DNA from: Larkinella humicola | GTDB lineage: Bacteria > Bacteroidota > Bacteroidia > Cytophagales > Spirosomataceae | DNA: 64,000 bases | NCBI RefSeq assembly: GCF_008727875.1 | Contig: NZ_VTWS01000001.1 | Span: forward strand, 558,001 to 622,000 | Direction of reading: 5' to 3' | Shown here: piece by piece, positions 25,195 through 33,410 of the stretch | Layout of the letters: every line of letters starts with the position of its first letter | Position numbering within the stretch: position 1 is the stretch's first letter | Made by a program: the position numbers and the translations under genes | Notes under the pieces: generated by a model | Told to the model about the DNA's origin: nothing | What the model saw: only the letters and a program-made list of their open reading frames with translations | The model's database searches: none

Positions 25195-25812
25195 ATGAAA
25201 TTACAACTGGTTCTTTCCGCTGTTCTTTGTACCATCCTTGGTTTCACCTCCGTTTTCGCGCAGACAAACGCACGGGTTGAAAAAATTCAGGGCATTGAAA
25301 CGTACGTGATGTGCGAACCGCTGCGTGCCTACGAAACCGTCTTCGAAATCGCATCCGGTGCCAAGGCGGCATCGCTGTTTACTGGCGGAGTCGTCAATGA
25401 AGGGGTTTCTGAAAAAGCCGCCCAGTTTGTCCGACGGGCGAGTAAGGATGGCAAAAAAGACAACAAAGCGTTTGATGCCGTCGTCATTTCGGGCTCAAAA
25501 ACCGCCATCGCTGTTAAATTCAAAGAGGAAGCCGGTGCTAACAAAGGCCTTGCGAAGGTTCGGAAAATTGATGGACTGGCCGTTTATGTCATGAATGAGC
25601 CGCTGCTGGATTACGAAACTGTCGTCGATGCATCCGGGGGCGTGAAAGCCAAATCCTACTTTACCGGTGGTATTGTGAACAATTCCATTGAAGAAGATGT
25701 CGAACAGTTTGTTCGTCGGGTCAAAAAAGAAGCAACCGAAGCCAAGAAGCCCATCGACGCCATTGTCTATTCAAGCGGCAAAAGAGCCATTGGCATAAAA
25801 TTTAAAGAATGA
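25195..25812 (+). CDS. Exported protein made of two tandem homologous repeats
   Basis: 205 residues: signal peptide 1-23, then two copies of an about 86-residue unit, residues 26-111 and 120-205. Shared landmarks are VEKIQGIETYVMCEPLRAYE versus VRKIDGLAVYVMNEPLLDYE, then FTGGVVNEG versus FTGGIVNNS, AQFVRRA versus EQFVRRV, and AIAVKFKE versus AIGIKFKE. The unit loosely recalls YbjQ-type folds, but I cannot assign a family. The last codon overlaps the deoxyribonucleotidase start (ATGA), so the genes are coupled. Confidence 0.75.
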   Translation: MKLQLVLSAVLCTILGFTSVFAQTNARVEKIQGIETYVMCEPLRAYETVFEIASGAKAASLFTGGVVNEGVSEKAAQFVRRASKDGKKDNKAFDAVVISGSKTAIAVKFKEEAGANKGLAKVRKIDGLAVYVMNEPLLDYETVVDASGGVKAKSYFTGGIVNNSIEEDVEQFVRRVKKEATEAKKPIDAIVYSSGKRAIGIKFKE

Positions 25813-26336
25813 AACCACGTATTGCCATCGACATGGATGATGTGCTGGCGGACACCGTCGGCAAGTTTATTGCCATTTTCCGCCGTGATTTTGATACAAC
25901 GGCATTGCCCACCGTATTCCGGGACAATTCGTTTCATGAACTGCTGGAAAAGGACGTTTACAAGCGTCTGGCGGATTATGTGCACGAACCCGGTTTCTTT
26001 GCCGACATACCGGTGATGCCCGGAGCCATTGAAGTAACGCAGGCACTTTCCGAAAAATACGACCTGTTCGTTACCTCCGCGGCCATGGAGTTTCGCAATT
26101 CGCTTTCGGAAAAATACGACTGGCTGGATCAGCATTTCCCGCATATTCACTGGAAAAACCGGGTCTTCTGTGGTGACAAGAGCATTCTGCGGGCCGACTT
26201 TATGATCGACGACATGCCGTATAATCTGGTCAGTTTTCAGGGGAAAGGCCTTTTGTTCGATGCTCCCCACAACCGTGATAACACCATCTTCCAACGAGTA
26301 CTTTCGTGGGATGAAGTGGCGAAGGAGTTGTTGTGA
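25809..26336 (+). CDS. 5'(3')-deoxyribonucleotidase (HAD superfamily)
   Basis: 175 residues. HAD motif I is AIDMDDVLAD with nucleophile Asp8 and acid/base Asp10; motif II is FVTSAAM; the C-terminal acidic motif is DFMIDDMPYNL. Matches NT5C-type deoxyribonucleotidases that dephosphorylate dNMPs and limit nucleotide pools. Start overlaps the stop of the preceding two-repeat protein by 4 bases. Followed by two large hairpins. Confidence 0.88.
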   Translation: MKPRIAIDMDDVLADTVGKFIAIFRRDFDTTALPTVFRDNSFHELLEKDVYKRLADYVHEPGFFADIPVMPGAIEVTQALSEKYDLFVTSAAMEFRNSLSEKYDWLDQHFPHIHWKNRVFCGDKSILRADFMIDDMPYNLVSFQGKGLLFDAPHNRDNTIFQRVLSWDEVAKELL

Positions 26337-26344
26337 AAAAGAGT

Positions 26345-26415
26345 AAAGAGGTTAGACAAGAGAGTAAAGACAGTTCCACCATGATAAAGTCTTTATTCTT
26401 TTGTCTAACCTCTTT
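26345..26415. repeat. 27-bp near-perfect inverted repeat of AGAGGTTAGACAA words
   Basis: Arms 26345-26371 and 26389-26415 pair over 27 bp with two G:T positions; the outer 15 bp are perfect. Lies between convergent genes. Confidence 0.8.
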
Positions 26416-26421
26416 CTTCTC

Positions 26422-26470
26422 CAACACGAAAAATGCCCGCCAGTCAGACTGGCGGGCATTTTTCGTGTTG
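26422..26470. terminator. 49-base perfect palindrome, strong bidirectional terminator
   Basis: CAACACGAAAAATGCCCGCC... (26422-26445) is the exact complement of 26447-26470, with one central base. The inner GC stem GCCCGCCAGTC is flanked by A and T runs, so it has terminator form on both strands, serving the nucleotidase gene and the desaturase gene. Confidence 0.9.
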
Positions 26471-26484
26471 AAAGTCAAGGCAGA

Positions 26485-27297
26485 TTAAGCTGACATTTTC
26501 TCGTTATGTTCCACCAGACGATCATGACCCGTTTCGAATTCCGGGCTGGTTACTTTCGCCGGGCGCATTTTAATGATTCCCACCGCCGACAGCAGCCGGA
26601 TAACCGGGTAAGTCGGATCGAGTTCAAACCAACGCGCACCGAAGTTAGCGGCATTCGGACGTTTGTGGTGGTTGTTCTGGAACAGTTCGCCCATCATCAG
26701 CCAATCAAAAAACATCGAGTTTTTAGACCGGTCATGGTTGTCGAAGTTGGCGTAACCGTACTTGTGTCCGCTCCAGTTCACAATCGCGCCGTGGATCGGT
26801 CCCATCAGGAAGTGAATCGGCAGCAGGAAGAAAAACGCCCAGTGCATATCCAGGTAAACGAAGGCGAAGATGTAGAACAAGGAATACACGGTTCCCCAGG
26901 CTACGCGTGAAATCCAGGAATCACCGATTTTTTCCAGTGCATACCATTCCGGGTAGTTGCGGTCAAATTTAGCTTCAATCGGCCGCACCCGGTTCAGGAC
27001 GGCATTGTATAGATCTTTCGTTTTCCACATCATCGTAAACACGTTTTTCGTGTGGTGTGGAGAATGCGGGTCTTTGGGAGTATCACTGAACGCATGGTGC
27101 ATCCGGTGCAGAACGGCGTAAGCGCGAGGACTCAAATACGAGGACCCTTGTGAGAGATAGGTCAGGAAAAAGAAAAAACGTTCCCATACCTTGCTCATCG
27201 TGAACATTTTGTGAGCCGAATACCGGTGCAGAAAAAATGTCTGGCAGAAAAGCGATACGTACCAGTGAACAACAAAGGCAATAAGGATTATTACCAC
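26485..27297 (-). CDS. Membrane fatty-acid desaturase (delta-9 type)
   Basis: 270 residues with four to five membrane helices and the three histidine boxes of di-iron acyl desaturases: HRYSAH (24-29), HRMHH (64-68) and NNHHKRP near residue 210, plus GHKYGY. Inserts a double bond in acyl-CoA or acyl-lipid substrates to adjust membrane fluidity. The start is GTG at 27297: upstream in frame there is a stop and no ATG, and the next ATG lies after the first histidine box. A TAGATTTG element is 60 bases upstream. Confidence 0.9.
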   Translation of the reverse strand: MVIILIAFVVHWYVSLFCQTFFLHRYSAHKMFTMSKVWERFFFFLTYLSQGSSYLSPRAYAVLHRMHHAFSDTPKDPHSPHHTKNVFTMMWKTKDLYNAVLNRVRPIEAKFDRNYPEWYALEKIGDSWISRVAWGTVYSLFYIFAFVYLDMHWAFFFLLPIHFLMGPIHGAIVNWSGHKYGYANFDNHDRSKNSMFFDWLMMGELFQNNHHKRPNAANFGARWFELDPTYPVIRLLSAVGIIKMRPAKVTSPEFETGHDRLVEHNEKMSA

Positions 27298-27356
27298 GGG
27301 ATTAAATTTGTTAAAGGTGAATGGCTAAAAACCAACTTCAGTGCAATTAGATTCTA

Positions 27357-27364
27357 CAAATCTA
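27357..27364 (-). promoter_or_regulatory. -7 element upstream of the desaturase
   Basis: On the reverse strand TAGATTTG, a perfect TAnnTTTG, about 60 bases before the GTG start. No -33 box at the right distance. Confidence 0.35.
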
Positions 27365-27422
27365 CAACAATAACGTCGATAGTTAACCGAATAAGACAAA
27401 TTTTTATTTTTTATTTATTTTC

Positions 27423-28094
27423 TCAAAATGCGGTTGTCGAATACTGTAACAGGTTGGCTCCCATGCGTAAAGCTTGCTGACGAGCCTCTTCCGGGTCGTT
27501 ATAGACCGATTGGTCTTCCCAGCCATTCCCCAAATCACACTCATAACTGTAGAAACAGATTAAACGCCCTTCCCAGATTAATCCAAATCCCTGCGGTGCC
27601 TTTCCATCGTGTTCGTGCACTTTCGGCAGGCCGTTTGTGAAGTTGAATTTCTGGTGATAAACGGGATGATTGTAGGGCAATTCGATGAATGAAAGCTCCG
27701 GAAACACCTTTTTCATCTCCCGCCGGATGAATTTATCCAGTCCGTAATTGTCGTCGATGTGCAGAAAACCGCCCGACATCAGATATCGGCGCATGTTCTG
27801 GGCTTCCGCATCCGAAAAAACAACGTTCCCGTGGCCCGTCATGTGAACGAAGGGATACGAAAACAATTCGGGGCTTCCCACTTCCACAATGTCCTCTTCC
27901 GGAAAAATATTCATCCGCAGGTTCGCATTGCAAAACTTGATCAAGTTGGGGATGGACGTTTTGTTGGCATACCAGTCGCCCCCGCCATTGTATTTCAATT
28001 TGGCAATTTTATACGAATACTGCGCCTGCCCCGACAACGCTGCCGTCAACATTAAAACCAAAATCACCAAAGAAATTCCAGTACGTCGCTTCAT
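27423..28094 (-). CDS. DUF4159 exported protein
   Basis: 223 residues: signal peptide 1-24, then a DUF4159 domain (KIAKLKYNGGGDWYANKTSIPNLIKF; PFVHMTGHGNVVFSDAEAQNMRRYLMSGGFLHIDDNYGLD), a glutamine-amidotransferase-like fold also found in gliding-type Bacteroidota proteins. Function unknown. Two bases separate it from rsmE upstream, so it is in the rsmE operon. Confidence 0.88.
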   Translation of the reverse strand: MKRRTGISLVILVLMLTAALSGQAQYSYKIAKLKYNGGGDWYANKTSIPNLIKFCNANLRMNIFPEEDIVEVGSPELFSYPFVHMTGHGNVVFSDAEAQNMRRYLMSGGFLHIDDNYGLDKFIRREMKKVFPELSFIELPYNHPVYHQKFNFTNGLPKVHEHDGKAPQGFGLIWEGRLICFYSYECDLGNGWEDQSVYNDPEEARQQALRMGANLLQYSTTAF

Positions 28095-28096
28095 GT

Positions 28097-28798
28097 TCAG
28101 GTTGTCGTATTAATCAAATGAATCGTATGACAGGCTGCCAGAGCCGCTGTTTCAGTGCGCAGCCGGGTCTCCCCCAATTTAACCATTTTGAATCCATTTT
28201 CAATTGCCTGCTGAATTTCACGCTCCGAAAAATCACCCTCGGGACCAATCAGCACCAGGGTTGTCCGTCCCGGTTTGGCGGCTTTTAACAAAGACACCGC
28301 CGGTTCATTTTCAGGAAGATGCGCAATAAACCGCTCATCGGCAGCCTGCGTCAATACGGTTTTGAAATCCAGCAAAGGATCGATGACCGGCATAAACAAC
28401 TGCAGGGATTGCTTCATGGCAGCAACAGCGATCTTCTCCAGCCGGTCGGTTTTGAGCATCCGGCGTTCGGAATGCTGGCTAACGAAAAAACTGAACTGAT
28501 CGATGCCCAGTTCTACCGATTTTTCCACCAGCCATTCGATCCGGTCCATGTTTTTGGTCGGTGCAACGGCCAGTTGAATTCGGTAGGGCCGAGCAGCCTG
28601 GGTATGTGTGTCAACAACCCGAAAAGTACACCGGCGCGGATCGGCGGTCTCAATGACACAGTTGTGACGTTTACCGCGACCGTCGGTCACATCAATAACC
28701 GCTCCTTTGGCCAGCCGCAGCGTTTTGACACAATGCCGGGATTCTTCCTCGCTCAAATAGGCGTTTGTTTCCGCTTCGGGCTGATAAAACAGGTGCAT
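28097..28798 (-). CDS. rsmE: 16S rRNA (uracil-1498-N3)-methyltransferase
   Basis: 233 residues. RsmE methylates U1498 of 16S rRNA with SAM. N-terminal PUA-like domain (about 1-70) and C-terminal SPOUT knot domain: LIGPEGDFSEREIQ and KLGETRLRTETAALAA are the knot signatures. Followed by the DUF4159 gene with a 2-base gap and preceded by an acidic protein of unknown role 29 bases upstream. Confidence 0.94.
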   Translation of the reverse strand: MHLFYQPEAETNAYLSEEESRHCVKTLRLAKGAVIDVTDGRGKRHNCVIETADPRRCTFRVVDTHTQAARPYRIQLAVAPTKNMDRIEWLVEKSVELGIDQFSFFVSQHSERRMLKTDRLEKIAVAAMKQSLQLFMPVIDPLLDFKTVLTQAADERFIAHLPENEPAVSLLKAAKPGRTTLVLIGPEGDFSEREIQQAIENGFKMVKLGETRLRTETAALAACHTIHLINTTT

Positions 28799-28827
28799 AC
28801 ATACGGACGAACCGTCGAAATTTTCGC

Positions 28828-29397
28828 TTATTCTTCGGGTTCGTCGTTGGTAAAGGAATACATCGTCTTGTCCAGAGTCAGCGTATTGCTGTTGAACCGA
28901 GCAATAAAGTCTTCAATGACCTCTTCCGAAATTTCTTCCACATTGAGGCAGACATCCAGACTGATTCCGTATTCAAACTCGTGATCGATTTCAATGTGTT
29001 CCTGCACTTTAACCGCTTCGGTCTCTTCGATTTCCTCGATCAACTCGGTTAAGAACAACTCAATTTCCTCTTCCAGTTCCGCATCGATCCGGTAATCGGG
29101 TTTCCGCTCTTCTACCGGAATGTATTGGGGGAACGATTTCTTGACTTTTTCCATGGCCATTTCATACACCAGGCTGCTGTGGTGGAGTCGCAGCGTATAA
29201 ATGATGGCATCGTAAATGACTTCGTTCTCCTTGTGCTTGCCAACAAACTGAACGTGAACGCACTCTCCGGAATTCAAAACCTCCAGATCATCGTCTTCAT
29301 CTTCTACATAGACAAATGAACTTCCATCTTCTTTGCATTCCTCTTTCAGAAGTTGAATCGTTGCGGGTTCAAATCCCTCATTTTTGTACGTCCCCAT
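28828..29397 (-). CDS. Acidic protein of unknown function
   Basis: 189 residues, strongly acidic with Glu/Asp clusters (DEDDDLEVL; ELEEEIELF; ELIEEIEETE; EPEE at the C-terminus). No signal peptide or membrane segment. I do not recognise the family; the length, regular codon use and position at the head of the rsmE gene string speak for a real gene, probably conserved in related bacteria. Confidence 0.65.
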   Translation of the reverse strand: MGTYKNEGFEPATIQLLKEECKEDGSSFVYVEDEDDDLEVLNSGECVHVQFVGKHKENEVIYDAIIYTLRLHHSSLVYEMAMEKVKKSFPQYIPVEERKPDYRIDAELEEEIELFLTELIEEIEETEAVKVQEHIEIDHEFEYGISLDVCLNVEEISEEVIEDFIARFNSNTLTLDKTMYSFTNDEPEE

Positions 29398-29490
29398 TGC
29401 AGTAATCGTTAAAATATTCGTTTAATCGTGCGGACAAATCTACAAACCTGCCCGTGAAATTCAACATTCAAAACCAGCATACCGTTCAAT

Positions 29491-30699
29491 TCACAACCGC
29501 TCGGCGGTGATTTCATACGTCTGATAGAGCCGCACCAGCGTTTGAATGGCAAAATCGACCGCCGTAGGAAGGGCACTGACATCCGTGACCAGCAACTGGT
29601 CTTCCGGGCGGTGAATGTTGGGCATGCGGCCTCTGGCATCCATCGCCGTCAGAGTCATTACCGGAATTTTCCGGCGCACAAACCAGACGCTGTCGAAATC
29701 GGCCGTGTGCCAGCGCCCGGGTTTGACAACTCCCCGGAACGGTTTTTCCTCCAGCAATCGTTCCGCCGTTCTCATCAGGTCGTTGGTATATTCAATAACT
29801 TCAACGGTTCCGGTATGTTTAATGATCCGCAGCGATCCATTGCCCAGCGTATCGAAGTTGACCACCACCGTCCGTCCCTGGGGCCAACTGCCGATGTGTT
29901 TGTCCAGGTACGCCCGCGAGCCAATCAGGCCCGCTTCTTCCGCGCCGGTCAGCACCACTTCGGTTTCCAGTCCGGGCATATAGAGCTGCCGCAGCCGTTC
30001 GGCGGTAGCAATGGCGGCCACAACCCCGGTTGCGTTATCGCTGGCTCCGTTGGTGTAGCCATAGAGCCAGTAACCGAGCGTTCCGAGCAGGGCCTGGAGA
30101 ACAAAATACGCGATCAGGCCGTAGCGAATCCACGGCATCCAGTCGCTGTGAAAACCCAGTTGCTCAAAAAGCACCAGCAGCCCGGCCCCCAGCATCAGCA
30201 CCAGCGAAAGAACGAGGGTGGTATGGAAACTGTTGACGGCGCCGGTTCGGTATAGAAGCGAGATTGGAGCGGTATCATAATGCGCCATCAAGATGACTTT
30301 CATCACCGGTTTTTCCTGGTCACCGGCATACCCAAACCCGGTTTCACGCCAGCGGCCAATGACATTGTGGGAGGTTACCTGCGGAGGGAGTCGGGTGACG
30401 GGTGAAAACCGCCAGTTGAAAAACAACCAGGCCAGCGTAACCCAGCCCCACGTCCAGAGCACCGCCACCCAGCCCAGCCAGGGCGCCGTCAACAGCCCGG
30501 TGACGATGCCGGCAATTAGCCAGTAAATTACCGTCACGTAGGTGCGGGGCGTCCGGAAGGGTTCGACCGTTACGGTGGCCTGCAGTTCCCGGAGCGCCAA
30601 TGATAACCGTTCAATCGCGGCCGCTTCGAAAGCTGTAGCCGCCCCCCGGTGTGGCAGACGGCTCAAATCGCGCAGCAGGGTGTCCATCGAAAACGGCAT
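29491..30699 (-). CDS. Membrane M28-family zinc peptidase
   Basis: 402 residues. Zinc ligands in M28 order: AHYDTAP, GASDNATGV, GAEEAGLIGS, FDTLG and HRPED. Helices at about 54-92 precede the catalytic domain and another two lie at about 180-215 between the first (AHYD) and second (SDN) ligand motifs, so the peptidase core carries an inserted membrane hairpin. The active site side cannot be decided from sequence. Aminopeptidase activity is likely. An alternative start is 12 bases downstream. Confidence 0.83.
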   Translation of the reverse strand: MPFSMDTLLRDLSRLPHRGAATAFEAAAIERLSLALRELQATVTVEPFRTPRTYVTVIYWLIAGIVTGLLTAPWLGWVAVLWTWGWVTLAWLFFNWRFSPVTRLPPQVTSHNVIGRWRETGFGYAGDQEKPVMKVILMAHYDTAPISLLYRTGAVNSFHTTLVLSLVLMLGAGLLVLFEQLGFHSDWMPWIRYGLIAYFVLQALLGTLGYWLYGYTNGASDNATGVVAAIATAERLRQLYMPGLETEVVLTGAEEAGLIGSRAYLDKHIGSWPQGRTVVVNFDTLGNGSLRIIKHTGTVEVIEYTNDLMRTAERLLEEKPFRGVVKPGRWHTADFDSVWFVRRKIPVMTLTAMDARGRMPNIHRPEDQLLVTDVSALPTAVDFAIQTLVRLYQTYEITAERL

Positions 30700-30845
30700 T
30701 TCTAGTTCGGTTAGAGGTTGGGCCTTTACGTTCTAAACGCGCAAAACCGGTTTTGAGGTTTTGCAGGCAGAAATGTAAATAAACCACTGATTGTCGTCAA
30801 AACCGATTAATAGGGCTAAAAAAAGCCTGGTACCGTTACAAAACA

Positions 30846-30873
30846 AAAGCCTGCACCAATTGGCGCAGGCTTT
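30846..30873 (-). terminator. glnN terminator
   Basis: AAAGCCTGC (30846-30854) pairs with GCAGGCTTT (30865-30873); read on the reverse strand it is followed by a T-rich tract. It lies 29 bases after the glnN stop. Confidence 0.8.
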
Positions 30874-30901
30874 ATGTAACGATATGGTTGGAAAATTACT
30901 A

Positions 30902-33091
30902 TTACTTGACGAAAAGTAACTCACGGTATTTTACCAGCGGCCAGTCTTCATCATCGATGATGAGTTCCAGCTTGTCAACTTCGTAGCGAATAACGTCAAA
31001 GAAGTCTTTCACTTCCGTAGCGTACAATTTCGCCATTTCGGCCGTATCGGTCAAATTATTGGCCTTTTTACGGGTTTCCGTCATTGCTTCGACATTTTTC
31101 TTGATGGCGATGACACGGGCCGAAATCTCCTTGATCAGGTCTTTGATCGGCTCGGCTTCGTCAGTCATACCCAGATCAACCAGCGCTTTGGCGGTTTCTG
31201 CCAGTTTGTTCAGGTATTTTAGCGCCGTTGAAACGATGTGATTCATCGCCAGATCACCCACGACCCGCGACTCGATCTGTACTTTTTTAATGTACTTCTC
31301 CAGTTCGATTTCGTAGCGGGATTCGACTTCGGCATGGCTTAGAACACCCACACGTTCGAACAATTCCAGCGATTCGGGTTTCAGGTATACGCCCAGGGCT
31401 TCCGGTGTCGATTTGATGTTCGACAGTCCCCGTTTGGCGGCTTCCTCAACCCACTCATCCGAATAACCGTTGCCTTCGAACAGAATGCGTTTTGACGACT
31501 TGTAGTACTCTTTCAGAATCTCGACGATGGCCAGTTCTTTCTTCTCGCCATTGGCCAGACGCGCATCCAGTTCCTGTTTGAAGGTCGCCAACTGAGCGGC
31601 AACAATCGTGTTCAGAACCGTCATCGTAGACGCCGAATTGGCTCCACCACCCACGGCACGGAACTCAAATTTGTTTCCGGTAAAGGCAAACGGGGAGGTC
31701 CGGTTCCGGTCGGTGTTGTCCCGCAGCAGTGACGGAATGCGGTTGATCCCCAGTTTATAGTAGACGTTATCGCCTTTGTTGACAATCACTTCCGACTTCG
31801 TTTCGAGGTCTTCCAGGGCTTTCGTCAGCGACTCGCCCAGAAACACGGATACAATGGCCGGGGGCGCTTCGTTGGCACCCAGGCGGTATTCATTACCCGC
31901 CGAGGCAATGCTGGCGCGCAGCAGATCGGCATGGTCGTGAACGGCCTTCACCACATTGACCAGGAACGTCAAAAACCGCAGGCTTTCTTTTGGTTTCGAG
32001 CTGGGAGCTAGCAGGTTGACGCCGGTATTGGTTCCGAGTGACCAGTTGTTGTGTTTCCCGCTACCGTTGATGCCGGCAAACGGTTTTTCGTGGAACAACA
32101 CTTTGAAGTTGTGTTTTTCAGCCACTTTTTCCATCAAATCCATCAACAGGGCGTTGTGGTCGATGGCCAGGTTCACTTCTTCAAACGTGGGTGCTACCTC
32201 GAACTGACCCGGAGCCACTTCGTTGTGACGCGTCCGAACCGGCATACCCAGTTTCATGGCTTCAAATTCAAAGTCAACCATGTAGGCATTCACCCGGGGC
32301 GGAATCGTGCCAAAATAGTGGTCTTCCAATTGCTGACCACGCGCCGGAGAATGGCCGAACACACTCCGACCGGCCATTACCAAATCCGGGCGGGCATAGA
32401 ACAATGCTTTGTCAACGACAAAATACTCCTGCTCGACACCCAGTGTTGGGGTTACTTTGGTTACATTCCGATCGAAATATTGACAAACCGCCGTAGCTGC
32501 TTTGTCAACTTCCAGTAGGGCTTTCAACAAAGGCGTTTTGTAGTCAAGCGCTTCGCCGGTATACGATATAAATACGGAGGGAATACAAAGGGTTTTTCCG
32601 CCCGCGCCGTTGTCCATCAAAAAAGCCGGCGAGCTAGGGTCCCAACCGGTGTAGCCGCGCGCTTCGAAGGTGTTCCGCAGACCACCACTCGGAAACGAAG
32701 AAGCATCCGGTTCCTGCTGAACCAGGGCCCCCCCTTTGAATTTTTCGATGGCTTTTCCGTCCATCGTCACATCGAAGAAAGCGTCGTGTTTTTCGGCCGT
32801 TGCTCCCGTTAATGGCTGAAACCAGTGCGTATAGTGGGTGGCCCCTTTCGCCGTTGCCCAAGCTTTCATGGCATTCGCCACTTCATCGGCAATGTCGCGG
32901 TCAATTTTACCGCCGGTATCGATGGCCTGGGTGATTTTCAGATATGCTTCCGGCGACAGCAGGGAACGCATAACCTCGTTGTTAAATGTGTAGGAGCCAT
33001 AGTATTCCGTTACACGTTCTGCCGGAGGTGGAACAGAGAGGGCTTGCCGACTTTGTGCAATTTCGAGAGCTTTAAACCGAAAGTTTGACAT
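30902..33091 (-). CDS. glnN: Type III glutamine synthetase
   Basis: 729 residues, the length of GSIII, which assembles ATP, glutamate and ammonia into glutamine. N-terminal domain (RFKALEIAQSR; VTEYYGSYTFN) plus the catalytic core: GVEQEYFVVDK, the ammonium/glutamate motif GINGSGKHNNWS, and FRAVGGGANSAS. GSIII is the standard enzyme of Bacteroidota. Nitrogen-related amtB and a porin gene lie 4 kb away. A large upstream region (33092-33410) has a twin GTACGTAC site, but it is nearer the divergent gene. Confidence 0.96.
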   Translation of the reverse strand: MSNFRFKALEIAQSRQALSVPPPAERVTEYYGSYTFNNEVMRSLLSPEAYLKITQAIDTGGKIDRDIADEVANAMKAWATAKGATHYTHWFQPLTGATAEKHDAFFDVTMDGKAIEKFKGGALVQQEPDASSFPSGGLRNTFEARGYTGWDPSSPAFLMDNGAGGKTLCIPSVFISYTGEALDYKTPLLKALLEVDKAATAVCQYFDRNVTKVTPTLGVEQEYFVVDKALFYARPDLVMAGRSVFGHSPARGQQLEDHYFGTIPPRVNAYMVDFEFEAMKLGMPVRTRHNEVAPGQFEVAPTFEEVNLAIDHNALLMDLMEKVAEKHNFKVLFHEKPFAGINGSGKHNNWSLGTNTGVNLLAPSSKPKESLRFLTFLVNVVKAVHDHADLLRASIASAGNEYRLGANEAPPAIVSVFLGESLTKALEDLETKSEVIVNKGDNVYYKLGINRIPSLLRDNTDRNRTSPFAFTGNKFEFRAVGGGANSASTMTVLNTIVAAQLATFKQELDARLANGEKKELAIVEILKEYYKSSKRILFEGNGYSDEWVEEAAKRGLSNIKSTPEALGVYLKPESLELFERVGVLSHAEVESRYEIELEKYIKKVQIESRVVGDLAMNHIVSTALKYLNKLAETAKALVDLGMTDEAEPIKDLIKEISARVIAIKKNVEAMTETRKKANNLTDTAEMAKLYATEVKDFFDVIRYEVDKLELIIDDEDWPLVKYRELLFVK

Positions 33092-33271
33092 ATTAGGTTC
33101 GAGGTGGTTTTTGGATTAAAAACACCCAAAAATACTGATTATTTGTTGTAATTTCCAAGAAACAACCTGCGTTTTAACCTATTTTTCACGAAAATTTGCT
33201 CAAAATTACCAAAATTGGTTTTTCGCTATCGAAAATCTTGCATCTGAGAAAATACCTATTTCATCCAAATT

Positions 33272-33302
33272 TTGTACGTACCCCAGAACAAATTGTACGT
33301 AC
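33272..33302. promoter_or_regulatory. Twin TTGTACGTAC operator-like direct repeat
   Basis: TTGTACGTAC occurs at 33272-33281 and again at 33293-33302, exactly 21 bases apart (two helical turns). The core GTACGTAC is itself palindromic. Two phased sites about 80-100 bases before a -7 box look like a binding site for an activator or repressor dimer pair. Confidence 0.5.
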
Positions 33303-33371
33303 GAAAGATAAAGTAAACCACAATTCTATAACCGTTTACATAATAAGCAATTATCCCGCCCGGTTTCGTGT

Positions 33372-33379
33372 TACCTTTG
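33372..33379 (+). promoter_or_regulatory. -7 element for the LTA-synthase-like gene
   Basis: TACCTTTG, a perfect TAnnTTTG identical to the ispG and surE boxes, 31 bases before the ATG. Confidence 0.55.
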
Positions 33380-33410
33380 CGATCCCCTGGTCATTGTATT
33401 TTCAGAAGTA

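Larger units (their letters stand above)
33092..33410. other. Divergent intergenic region glnN / LTA-synthase-like gene
   Basis: 319 bases, AT-rich. Holds a twin TTGTACGTAC repeat (33272-33302) and the promoter of the right gene (33372). No gene seen. Confidence 0.7.
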
